From: an uncultured Clostridia bacterium
GTDB lineage: Bacteria > Bacillota > Clostridia > Oscillospirales > Acutalibacteraceae
DNA length: 6,341 bases
Assembly: GCA_945788455.1 (NCBI GenBank)
Contig: CALZMC010000037.1
Location: 1-6,341 of the forward strand
Direction of reading: 5' to 3'
In this document: positions 1 through 6,274 of the stretch, piece by piece
How positions within the stretch are numbered: the stretch's first letter is position 1
Layout of the letters: every line of letters starts with the position of its first letter
Position numbers and translations under genes: made by a program
The notes under the pieces: generated by a model
Databases searched by the model: none
The model's input: the letters and a program-made list of their open reading frames with translations, nothing else
What the model was told of the DNA's origin: nothing

Positions 1-900
1 TTATGTATCCTCCTCAGGTGCGTCCATCAGATTGATTTGGTCAATTCTATCTTCTGCCTCCTGTGACTCCTCGATTTCCTCAATTTCAGGAATTTCCTCG
101 ATTTCTTCCTCTGCTTCTTCCTCTATTTCTTCAACGCTTTCTTCCTCATAAGCCTTAGGCTCTGTAAAAGCAACAGGCTCAACAGGAGTTGCATTATCAA
201 TACCCGAAATAACAGAATCAAGCTCGTTTTCCAAATCTGCAGTAGTAACATCGCCTGCATTAGCGATATCCTTTAGCTTACTTAGCTGAGCCTCATAAAG
301 ACCGACAAGAGTTGACCTAAAAGATTTTGACTCCTCCTTAATCTTATCCATCATATCTCTATGCTGTTCAGTCTCTGCCTTTGCCTTTTCGATAAGCTGA
401 GAAGTGAGATCCTTTGCCTTTGCGATAGTGTCGTCTGCAACAATCTTTGCACTTGAAATAGTAACATTAGCCTTTTCCTGTGCGTCAGCAACAATCTTTT
501 CGGCAATGTCAGCCTTCTCCTTTGTAAGATTAGCAACGTACTCTCTTGCCTCGCTGACAATCTGCTCTGCCTTCGCCTTAGCATCCTGAACTGTCTGCTG
601 TGCAGATGCAGCACTCTCGCTAAGTGCCTTTTCTGCCTTTTCCTTTGCATTAGCAGTAACCTGGTCTGCCATTTTTTGAGCAGAAATAATTGCTGTCTTA
701 ATCGAGTCCTCGTCAGCTCTGTATTCCTCAATACGATTTGCAAGAATTTCCATCTTGCGATAAAGCTCTCTGTTCTCTTCACAAACAGCCTCGTATGACT
801 CAATGATCTCTACAAGAAGCTCGTTTACCTCGTTTCTGTCATAGCCGTCAGAGCTGACAGTAGAAATTCTCTTTTCACGAATTTGATTAGGTGTAATCAT
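1..900 (-). CDS. divIVA: DivIVA-family polar/septal coiled-coil protein
   Basis: The 299-residue product is a cytoplasmic scaffold of the DivIVA family, whose members bind curved membrane at septa and poles and recruit division or wall-synthesis partners. The N-terminal domain (about 1-60) has the family signatures TPNQIREK (3-10) and GYDRNEVNELL (19-29) followed by a coiled coil. Residues 75-173 form nine consecutive 11-residue units with Ala at positions 4 and 11. The block SKSFRSTLVGLYEAQL (191-206) matches the end of the B. subtilis DivIVA coil. Residues 236-299 are a Glu-rich acidic tail. At 299 aa it is much longer than B. subtilis DivIVA (164 aa). The Phe17-Arg18 pair that contacts membrane in B. 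subtilis appears as Ser17-Asp18. The ATG at 898-900 follows a GGAGGAG site by 8 nt. It is the last gene of the run here; its TAA is at the window edge, so what follows is unknown. Family assignment is secure; the exact role (polarity, wall growth or septum) is inferred. Confidence 0.92.
   Translation of the reverse strand: MITPNQIREKRISTVSSDGYDRNEVNELLVEIIESYEAVCEENRELYRKMEILANRIEEYRADEDSIKTAIISAQKMADQVTANAKEKAEKALSESAASAQQTVQDAKAKAEQIVSEAREYVANLTKEKADIAEKIVADAQEKANVTISSAKIVADDTIAKAKDLTSQLIEKAKAETEQHRDMMDKIKEESKSFRSTLVGLYEAQLSKLKDIANAGDVTTADLENELDSVISGIDNATPVEPVAFTEPKAYEEESVEEIEEEAEEEIEEIPEIEEIEESQEAEDRIDQINLMDAPEEDT
52..150 (-). repeat. Purine-rich low-complexity tract encoding the acidic DivIVA tail
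   Basis: The coding strand is almost pure GA-rich codons for Glu with interspersed Ile, encoding residues about 251-283. On the plus strand the octamer ATTTCCTC recurs at 74-81 and 92-99, with variants ATTTCTTC around it. The tract probably grew by slippage and may vary in length between strains; that is an inference. Confidence 0.55.
382..678 (-). repeat. Nine-copy 11-residue (hendecad) repeat within the divIVA coding region
   Basis: Residues 75-173 of the DivIVA-family protein divide without gaps into nine 11-residue units, for example QKMADQVTANA, KAKAEQIVSEA, ADIAEKIVADA and KIVADDTIAKA. Position 4 is Ala in most units, positions 7-8 are mainly Val, Ile, Thr or Leu, and position 11 is usually Ala. 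Spacing of 11 gives a hendecad coiled coil with nearly straight or right-handed packing, unlike the heptads of a classic coil. The units have diverged at DNA level, so this is a protein repeat rather than a fresh tandem duplication. Confidence 0.75.
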
Positions 901-904
901 AATA

Positions 905-929
905 TATTCTCCTCCAAAATATTCTCCTC
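905..929 (-). promoter_or_regulatory. Duplicated Shine-Dalgarno block before divIVA
   Basis: The sepF-divIVA gap contains two near-identical 15-nt units in tandem, at 929-915 and 914-900. Each begins GAGGAGAATAT, and they match at 13 of 15 positions. The inner copy gives GGAGGAG (915-909), 8 nt before the ATG, which is ideal spacing. The outer copy lies 23 nt from the ATG and is too far for normal initiation, so it is either spare, a ribosome standby site, or a relic of duplication. Confidence 0.7.
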
Positions 930-935
930 AAAAAT

Positions 936-1445
936 TTACATAAACATTCCGTTATTCTCAAGCTCGTCAATAAGGTCGCCCATAACATCAACATTATACG
1001 GTGTAATAATGTATGTGCTGTTTGCAACTCTCTTTATTTGACCGTTGCTCGCATAAGCAACACCGCTTAAAAAGTCTAACAAACGTCTTGCAACATCTCT
1101 GTTTGTGCTTTCAAGGTTTAAAACAACAGTTCTTCTCTCGTTGAGATTATCGCCGATTGCAGCAGCCTCATCAAATCTTTCAGGCTTAACAAGAACAACC
1201 TGAAGCTGTGTTGTTGTGTGGATATTTACAACCTTGTCGTTGTCGTGTCTTCGTGTTCTTTCTGCGACTCTGTCAACAAATCTTTCCTCTCGCTCTGCCT
1301 TTGGTGCACGCTCACGTCTAAAGCTGTTCCTTTCTCTCGGAGGCTCTAAACCTATTGAGCTACTGCCTGCATCATCATAAAAATCGTCAAAATCGTCCTC
1401 ATCGTTATCTGTAACGATATCCTTAATCTTATCAAAAAAACTCAT
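936..1445 (-). CDS. sepF: SepF cell division protein
   Basis: SepF binds the C-terminal tail of FtsZ and tethers FtsZ filaments to the membrane at midcell. The 169-residue product has the expected three parts. MSFFDKIKDIV (1-11) is a short amphipathic membrane-targeting helix. Residues 12-70 are a charged linker, acidic first and then Arg/Glu-rich. Residues about 71-155 form the globular SepF (DUF552) domain, with VVLVKPERFDEA (83-94), VVLNLESTNRDVARRLLDFLSG (107-128) and a strand-rich end near TYIITPYNV (144-152). Length is close to B. subtilis SepF (about 150 aa), the excess lying in the linker. The ATG at 1443-1445 follows AGGAGAGG by 7 nt. It lies 17 nt after yggS, its usual partner, and 35 nt before divIVA. 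The ylmG and ylmH genes often found between sepF and divIVA are absent. Identification is secure. Confidence 0.95.
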   Translation of the reverse strand: MSFFDKIKDIVTDNDEDDFDDFYDDAGSSSIGLEPPRERNSFRRERAPKAEREERFVDRVAERTRRHDNDKVVNIHTTTQLQVVLVKPERFDEAAAIGDNLNERRTVVLNLESTNRDVARRLLDFLSGVAYASNGQIKRVANSTYIITPYNVDVMGDLIDELENNGMFM

Positions 1446-1452
1446 ACTCTCG

Positions 1453-1460
1453 CCTCTCCT
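1453..1460 (-). promoter_or_regulatory. Ribosome binding site of sepF
   Basis: AGGAGAGG lies 7 nt before the sepF ATG and starts 2 nt after the yggS stop codon, so a ribosome ending yggS sits directly on it. This supports the chosen start, which also gives the typical membrane-targeting N-terminus. Confidence 0.7.
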
Positions 1461-1462
1461 GT

Positions 1463-2191
1463 TTAAAAATATTTTCTCGCACCGAATATAGCAGAGCCTA
1501 CTCTTACTATATTTGAACCGTTTGCTACGGCACTTTCAAAATCGCCACTCATACCCATCGAAAGAATATCCATATTGATATTTGAAAGCTTTTTCTCCCT
1601 TATGTCAACAAATGCGTTATGCATAGTCTCAAAATAGCGACTAACCTCTTTTTCGCTGTCGCATATAGGGGGAATGGTCATAAGACCGTTTATCTTAATG
1701 TTCGGCATTTCGGCAATCTCAAGCAGCAGCTCATCAAGACCTTCGAGATAAATACCGCTTTTTGACTCCTCCTTGCCGACATTGACCTCAACTAAAATAT
1801 TAGTTGTAATGCCCTTATTCATAGATACTCGGCTGATTTCACGAGCAAGCCTTATGCTGTCAACCGACTCAATCATATCAACCTCGCCGACAATCTGCTT
1901 AACCTTGTTGGTTTGAAGATGACCGATAAGGTGCTTTTCGACACCGTCAAGATTTAGCTCGTCCTTTTTTCCGAGATATTCCTGAACTCTGTTTTCGCCG
2001 ATTAGGTCGGCACCGAGCTCAAGTGCTTTGTTAATATATACGCTTTCGACTGTTTTTGTAACAGCCATAAGACGAACGTCATTTGGATTTCTGCCTGCCT
2101 TAATTGCCGACTCCTCAATCCTTGACTTAATTTTCTTATAATTGTCTTCAACAGATTTCAGTCTGTCTTCATCAGGTATAAACCTTTCCAT
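1463..2191 (-). CDS. yggS: YggS/PLPBP-family pyridoxal phosphate homeostasis protein
   Basis: This family (YggS in E. coli, YlmE in B. subtilis, PLPBP in humans) has an alanine-racemase-like TIM barrel that binds pyridoxal 5'-phosphate. It buffers PLP and affects amino acid balance, and no enzymatic activity is established. The 242-residue product shows the family marks: MAVTKTV with the PLP lysine at K46, GENRVQEY (65-72), HLIGHLQTNK (87-96), and the phosphate-binding C-terminal region with LSMGMSGDFESA (210-221) and IVRVGSAIFGAR (228-239). Length is standard. The ATG at 2189-2191 lies inside the end of the HlyD-like gene (20-nt overlap) and follows AAAGGA by 8 nt, implying translational coupling. 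Standing directly before sepF is a widely conserved arrangement in Gram-positive bacteria, although the mechanistic link to division is not settled. Identification is secure; ylmE is an equally valid symbol. Confidence 0.95.
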   Translation of the reverse strand: MERFIPDEDRLKSVEDNYKKIKSRIEESAIKAGRNPNDVRLMAVTKTVESVYINKALELGADLIGENRVQEYLGKKDELNLDGVEKHLIGHLQTNKVKQIVGEVDMIESVDSIRLAREISRVSMNKGITTNILVEVNVGKEESKSGIYLEGLDELLLEIAEMPNIKINGLMTIPPICDSEKEVSRYFETMHNAFVDIREKKLSNINMDILSMGMSGDFESAVANGSNIVRVGSAIFGARKYF

Positions 2192-3431
2192 CGTGCAAGT
2201 CCTTTCCTTTCGTGATTATCTGGTCATAATAGCGAATTGACTCGCTGTTACTGCTGTCATTCGAGAATACAACAAAATCCTTTGTTGAATAGATTATGTC
2301 GCCGCTTCTCTTTGAAACCTGATTTGCAACAAGTGCATAAACACACTTCTTTCCGTCCTCATCAACGTGAATTGCCGATGCAGGAACCTTAAATCCGGTG
2401 TAGGAATTATATCTAATTTCAATATCCTCAAGTCGCATTGATGTAATTTCGCCGTTCATTTTTGAGCTTGAAAGAACGAGCACGGTTTCCTTTGTACCCA
2501 AATCCGTGTCTGCACCCGATACAACCTTACACGAAATAATTTGGTCACTGTCCTTTAGTGCAACATCGAGCTTGTCACCGTTGTGGATATCCTTTATGGC
2601 ATCACTGTCAACAACACAGCAAAAATACCACTCATACGATGTCACAAGCTTTCCAAAGCTCTTTTTTTCATTTTCGCTTTCTTCAACCTGCTTTATGTAT
2701 GAATTTAAGGTGTTTACATTCAACTCCTCGATTTTATCATAATTAAAGCTCGACTCAAAGCCGTCAGTATATGACGAAAAGATACCCGACTCGTCAGCCG
2801 TAATAGCTCCTGTCGGAACACAGCTATTAGGGTCAATAGCATTAATTTGGCTTTGAAGCTCGCCCTTAACGGCTGAAAAATCTATCGCCTGTCCGATAAT
2901 CATTTGGCGTCTTGCAAGCTTGTCATTCAGCTCATCGCCGTAATTTGACAGCTTATCAACAGATGTATTATTTCTCGCTCTGATATAGTCGTTAACATCG
3001 CTGAGAATATCTCTGTCGATAGTTTCGATATCGGTTGAAAGTCCGTTTGACTTGCTCTCAAGGTCAACATAGTATTCAAGCTCGCTGTGCAAATCCTGCA
3101 AAAGCGAATAGTTTTTTGCACTCTCCTCACTTGAAAAGGTTTTTGCAATATTGCCCTTTAGCTTAACCTTTTCGCCGTCCTGTGCACAAGCGACCGTTAC
3201 TCCTCCCGAGTCATTAACGATATGCTCATCACGAATTACAAGTGCCTTTGCATCAATGCTTTCATACACAGTTGATGTGACCGCAGTAACCGTTTCGACA
3301 TCAACATGGATAGCGCTGTAACACTCAATAAAAACATAAACACCGATAGCAAGTATTATAAAAAATATCGCAAAAGCATCCTTGCTGATAACATTAGGAT
3401 TATTCACTTTTTCCTTTTTGGAATTAGCCAT
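2172..3431 (-). CDS. HlyD-like membrane-anchored periplasmic-adaptor-type protein
   Basis: The 419-residue protein starts with a Lys-rich cytoplasmic stretch, then one membrane segment (about 19-39), leaving the rest outside the cell. It has the architecture of HlyD/RND-adaptor proteins. The first half of a barrel-sandwich (lipoyl-like) fold lies at about 50-98. A helical region at about 100-195 fits a coiled-coil hairpin. The returning lipoyl half follows, with GAITADESGIFSSYTDGFE (208-226). Then come beta-rich segments, including GFKVPASAIHVDEDGKKCVYAL (346-367), a typical adaptor motif. HlyD proteins bridge a membrane transporter to the outside, but no ABC or other transporter is encoded in this window. 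The ATG overlaps the miaA stop by 8 nt (ATGGCTAA) and a GAGG site lies 9 nt upstream; its end overlaps yggS by 20 nt. Such genes occur beside yggS-sepF in other Clostridia (from memory), which suggests an envelope or division role. That role is inferred, not shown. No gene symbol can be assigned. Confidence 0.8.
   Translation of the reverse strand: MANSKKEKVNNPNVISKDAFAIFFIILAIGVYVFIECYSAIHVDVETVTAVTSTVYESIDAKALVIRDEHIVNDSGGVTVACAQDGEKVKLKGNIAKTFSSEESAKNYSLLQDLHSELEYYVDLESKSNGLSTDIETIDRDILSDVNDYIRARNNTSVDKLSNYGDELNDKLARRQMIIGQAIDFSAVKGELQSQINAIDPNSCVPTGAITADESGIFSSYTDGFESSFNYDKIEELNVNTLNSYIKQVEESENEKKSFGKLVTSYEWYFCCVVDSDAIKDIHNGDKLDVALKDSDQIISCKVVSGADTDLGTKETVLVLSSSKMNGEITSMRLEDIEIRYNSYTGFKVPASAIHVDEDGKKCVYALVANQVSKRSGDIIYSTKDFVVFSNDSSNSESIRYYDQIITKGKDLHDGKVYT
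2200..2210 (-). promoter_or_regulatory. Ribosome binding site of yggS within the HlyD-like gene
   Basis: The purine run AAAGGAAAGGA sits 8 nt before the yggS ATG and lies wholly within the 3' coding end of the HlyD-like gene. It fixes the yggS start and means translation of the upstream gene passes through this site, consistent with coupling. Confidence 0.65.
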
Positions 3432-4341
3432 TTAAAAAATCCTCACAAATTTTAACTGCCAAGCCTTCATAATCATCGCCTAAAGTGTCAGGCTTGATAA
3501 CAACTGCATTCTCCCGTCTCTTAAACCAAGTAATCTGTCTTTTTGCATAATGACGGGTTTCCTGCTTTAGCTTATTTACACAAGCATCTATATCTGCCTC
3601 ATCATTTATATAAGGCATAAGCTCCTTATGACCTATCGCCTGTGCCGATGTTCCCTTCGACTTATCGGCGCACGCGCGTGCCTCGTCAATCAGTCCGTTC
3701 TCTATCATCAAATCGACACGCTTATTAATTCTGTCATAAAGAATTTGTCTGTCTTCATAATTCAAGAACAGATATAAGGTGTCATAGGGAGACTCCTGCT
3801 TTCTTGAATTAATGTTCTGCTGTGTTTTTGACACACCGGAGTAGTAAAGCTCCAGCGCTCTGACAACTCTCTTTTTGTTGTTCTTATGAATTTCCCGTGC
3901 CGAATTTTCATCAACACGAAGAAGCTCATCATATAGCTCGTCAACATCTCTTTGCATTAATCTCTGTCTTAGCTCATTATCAACCTTGACATCCTCAAAA
4001 ATAATGTTATCAACGAGACTGTCTATGAAAAGTCCTGTTCCTCCAACGATAACAGGAACATTACCTCTGCTTATTATTTCATCAATTTTTTCTCTCGCCA
4101 AATCGCACCATACAGAAACCGAAAAGCTTTCATCAGGCTCTAAAAATTCAACCAAGTGATGAGGCACGGCGTTCTTTTCGTCCTCGGTCGGAGCGGCAGT
4201 AGCAATAGGCATTCCCTTATACACCTGCATAGAATCGGCAGAAATAACCTCTCCACCGACAGCCTTTGCAATAGCGATACCGAGTGATGTCTTACCGCTC
4301 GCAGTTGCACCGGCAACAACAATAATTTTCTTTTTATCCAT
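3424..4341 (-). CDS. miaA: tRNA dimethylallyltransferase MiaA
   Basis: MiaA transfers the dimethylallyl group from dimethylallyl diphosphate to N6 of adenosine 37 in tRNAs that read codons starting with U, improving decoding accuracy. The 305-residue product is full length. It shows the P-loop GATASGKT (11-18), DSMQVYKG (36-43) carrying the conserved catalytic Asp, VGGTGL (99-104), the tRNA-contact segment NKKRVVRALELY (155-166), AIGHKEL (235-241) and the C-terminal signature RHYAKRQITWFKR (263-275). It follows mutL by 20 nt, a linkage known from many bacteria. That spacer has no clear Shine-Dalgarno sequence, so initiation probably relies on coupling to mutL termination. The ATG at 4339-4341 is chosen because the P-loop is at the expected distance and the in-frame upstream codons contain no start. 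Its stop overlaps the next gene's start. Identification is secure. Confidence 0.97.
   Translation of the reverse strand: MDKKKIIVVAGATASGKTSLGIAIAKAVGGEVISADSMQVYKGMPIATAAPTEDEKNAVPHHLVEFLEPDESFSVSVWCDLAREKIDEIISRGNVPVIVGGTGLFIDSLVDNIIFEDVKVDNELRQRLMQRDVDELYDELLRVDENSAREIHKNNKKRVVRALELYYSGVSKTQQNINSRKQESPYDTLYLFLNYEDRQILYDRINKRVDLMIENGLIDEARACADKSKGTSAQAIGHKELMPYINDEADIDACVNKLKQETRHYAKRQITWFKRRENAVVIKPDTLGDDYEGLAVKICEDFLNG
3441..3444 (-). promoter_or_regulatory. Ribosome binding site of the HlyD-like gene within miaA
   Basis: GAGG lies 9 nt before the ATG at 3429-3431 and inside the last codons of miaA. It is a modest site, but together with the 8-nt gene overlap it supports this start and coupling to miaA. 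Confidence 0.5.
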
Positions 4342-4361
4342 AAGTTTATACCAAAATTTTC

Positions 4362-6260
4362 TTAAACTCTGCCGAATTGCTTTTCTATATCATATCTTGA
4401 AATCTTAATAAACACAGGTCTGCCGTGGGGACAAAAGCGAATATTTGGCATAGACAGAAGTCTTTTTACAAACAGCTCCTGCTCCTGAGGAGTAGTTGTA
4501 TCTCCCGCCTTAACAGCACCGCGACAGGACGCCGAATGATAAATCCAATCAATCTTATCGGGAGTTATATCTGTTTTATGCTCCAGTAGCTTTTGAGCAA
4601 TTTCCAAAATCAAATCCTTAACATCACTGTCGCCGACAAGAGACGGAACGCAGCGAGTAATAACTGCACTCTCGCCAAACGGCTCAACCTCAAATCCGCA
4701 TTGCTTTAACAAATCGAGGTTATCACAAACGGCATTAAACTCCTCCTTTGAAAGATTTACGGCAACAGGGCTAAGAAGCATCTGCACCTCAACGGTAGCC
4801 TGTGACTTAAATCTCTCATAATTAATTCGCTCGTGACCTGCATGCTTGTCGATAAAGTAAAGCTCATTTTCTATCTCAACGATGAGATATGTCTTAAAAG
4901 CCTCGCCGATTAGCCTAAAGCTGACAGTATCCTGACTGTCCTCGTCAACAACGCTGACGGTTATATTTTCCTTTGGCCTTTCGACTGACTTGTTATCGGT
5001 AATGTCGATAAATGTCTTTTTCTCAACTGTATTTTGCTCAACCCTTTCAGCTTCGCCTTTTGCATCGGCATAGCCCGGAATACTTGCCCTTAAAGTATTA
5101 CTCTGCCAATAATCCTCACGAGGAGCAACCCTAAAGGTCTGCTGAACAGGAGGCTCTTCCTTTTTCTTAAAAAATTCGAGCTGTGAGCTATATGTTTTAT
5201 TTGTATTTACAGGTTCGCTTGTATAAAAAACAGACTGTGCCTTTGGAGTAAAATCTGCCTCCTTTACAGTTCTGTCAGCCTCGATAGAGGTTTTTACACC
5301 GTAGTAGATTAAATCAAAAATAGGACTTTCGTTCGCAAATCGAACCTCAATCTTCGCAGGATGAACATTTACATCAACGAGCGCAGGATTAAGCTCGATA
5401 TTCAGCACGCACATAGGAAAACGCCCTACCATAATGCTATTCTTATACGCTTGCTCCAAGGCAGCCATGGCAGTAGCAGATTTTACCAATCTGTTGTTGA
5501 TAAAGAAAAACTGCATTGCCCTGCTTTTTCTTGAGACAGTTGGATTTGATACGAAGCCTGTAACTCTCATATTGTCGTAGGTGTAGTCAACGCTAATCAT
5601 AGCATCGCTGACCTCTCGACCGAAAACGGAATAAATTGCAGATTTTAATTCGCCGTTACCTGAGGTAATAAGCACCTGCTTTCCGTCACGAATAAATCTA
5701 AACGAAATTTCGGGATGAGAGATAGCCATTCTGTCAACAATGCCTGCAACAGAATTGCCCTCGGTTACATCCTTTTTTAAAAATTTCATTCTTGCAGGAG
5801 TGTTAAAAAAGATGTCGCGAACAACGATAGTTGTACCGTTCGGACAGCCTGCATCATCGAGTGATATTTCCTCTCCGCCTGCAATTTCATATCTTGTGCC
5901 GATATCATCGCCGTATGCTTTAGTTAAAAGCTCGACCTTTGACACGGCGGAAATTGACGCCATAGCCTCTCCTCTAAAGCCAAGAGTACCGATAGCATTC
6001 AGGTCATCCTTTTGTGATATCTTGCTTGTCGCGTGAGAGATGAATACCTTTCTTACCTGCTCACGTTCGATACCGCAGCCGTCATCGGTAATGCGAATGT
6101 AGGTTGAACCTCCGTTCTTAATTTCAACGGTAATGTTCTTTGCACCTGCGTCAATAGAATTTTCTATCATTTCCTTAACAATAGAGGACGGACGCTCAAC
6201 GACCTCGCCTGCAGCGATAAGCTGATATATCTCTTTAGGTAATATATTTATAACTGCCAA
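4362..6260 (-). CDS. mutL: DNA mismatch repair protein MutL, endonuclease type
   Basis: MutL couples mismatch recognition by MutS to strand removal. The 632-residue product is complete. The N-terminal GHKL ATPase contains GEVVERPSSIVKE with catalytic Glu30, Asn34 in ENSIDAGA, DDGCGI (59-64), HATSK (76-80) and GFRGEA (94-99). The transducer domain runs to about 330 and includes VDVNVHPAKIEVRF (295-308). A poorly conserved linker spans about 335-445. The C-terminal domain carries the metal-dependent nicking motif in the form DKHAGHERINYE (471-482; consensus DQHA-x2-E-x4-E, with Lys for Gln), SCRGAVKAG (578-586) and CPHGRP (610-615). QMLLSP (493-498) fits the beta-clamp-binding motif known from B. 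subtilis MutL. It is therefore predicted to nick DNA itself, as in organisms without MutH. The start is TTG (6258-6260), 5 nt after AAGGAGGGG. The frame upstream has no ATG, GTG, TTG or CTG before the TAA at 6339-6341. mutS is probably upstream of the window; that is a guess. Confidence 0.97.
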   Translation of the reverse strand: MAVINILPKEIYQLIAAGEVVERPSSIVKEMIENSIDAGAKNITVEIKNGGSTYIRITDDGCGIEREQVRKVFISHATSKISQKDDLNAIGTLGFRGEAMASISAVSKVELLTKAYGDDIGTRYEIAGGEEISLDDAGCPNGTTIVVRDIFFNTPARMKFLKKDVTEGNSVAGIVDRMAISHPEISFRFIRDGKQVLITSGNGELKSAIYSVFGREVSDAMISVDYTYDNMRVTGFVSNPTVSRKSRAMQFFFINNRLVKSATAMAALEQAYKNSIMVGRFPMCVLNIELNPALVDVNVHPAKIEVRFANESPIFDLIYYGVKTSIEADRTVKEADFTPKAQSVFYTSEPVNTNKTYSSQLEFFKKKEEPPVQQTFRVAPREDYWQSNTLRASIPGYADAKGEAERVEQNTVEKKTFIDITDNKSVERPKENITVSVVDEDSQDTVSFRLIGEAFKTYLIVEIENELYFIDKHAGHERINYERFKSQATVEVQMLLSPVAVNLSKEEFNAVCDNLDLLKQCGFEVEPFGESAVITRCVPSLVGDSDVKDLILEIAQKLLEHKTDITPDKIDWIYHSASCRGAVKAGDTTTPQEQELFVKRLLSMPNIRFCPHGRPVFIKISRYDIEKQFGRV

Positions 6261-6265
6261 GCTAT

Positions 6266-6274
6266 CCCCTCCTT
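6266..6274 (-). promoter_or_regulatory. Strong ribosome binding site of mutL (TTG start)
   Basis: AAGGAGGGG lies 5 nt before the TTG start codon and decides the start. A strong site may offset the weak TTG codon. The AGGG part can pair with CCCT just upstream (6282-6279, transcript sense), and a short hairpin CGTTA-CCC-TAACG (6287-6275) ends directly against the site. Confidence 0.8.

Noticed and set aside
471..482. Possible loss of the MutL endonuclease motif because the usual Gln is Lys (MutL residues 471-482; these coordinates are residue numbers, DNA about 4815-4850)
   Set aside because: The metal-binding Asp, His and both Glu of the motif remain, and the SCRGAVKAG and CPHGRP motifs are intact, so the nuclease is predicted to be active.
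351..803. 150-codon open frame on the minus strand inside divIVA
   Set aside because: It is a shifted-frame shadow of the Ala/Lys/Glu-rich hendecad coil. Its product is an unnatural Leu/Arg-rich sequence with no domain, and the divIVA frame is clearly the coding one.
2506..2742. Plus-strand open frame opposite the HlyD-like gene
   Set aside because: Product is Ser/Leu-rich without recognisable motifs, has no convincing ribosome site, and lies fully antisense to a well-supported gene.
5740..6036. 98-codon plus-strand open frame opposite the mutL ATPase domain
   Set aside because: It lies antisense to one of the most conserved parts of mutL, where codon constraint alone can keep the opposite frame open; no domain or ribosome site supports it.
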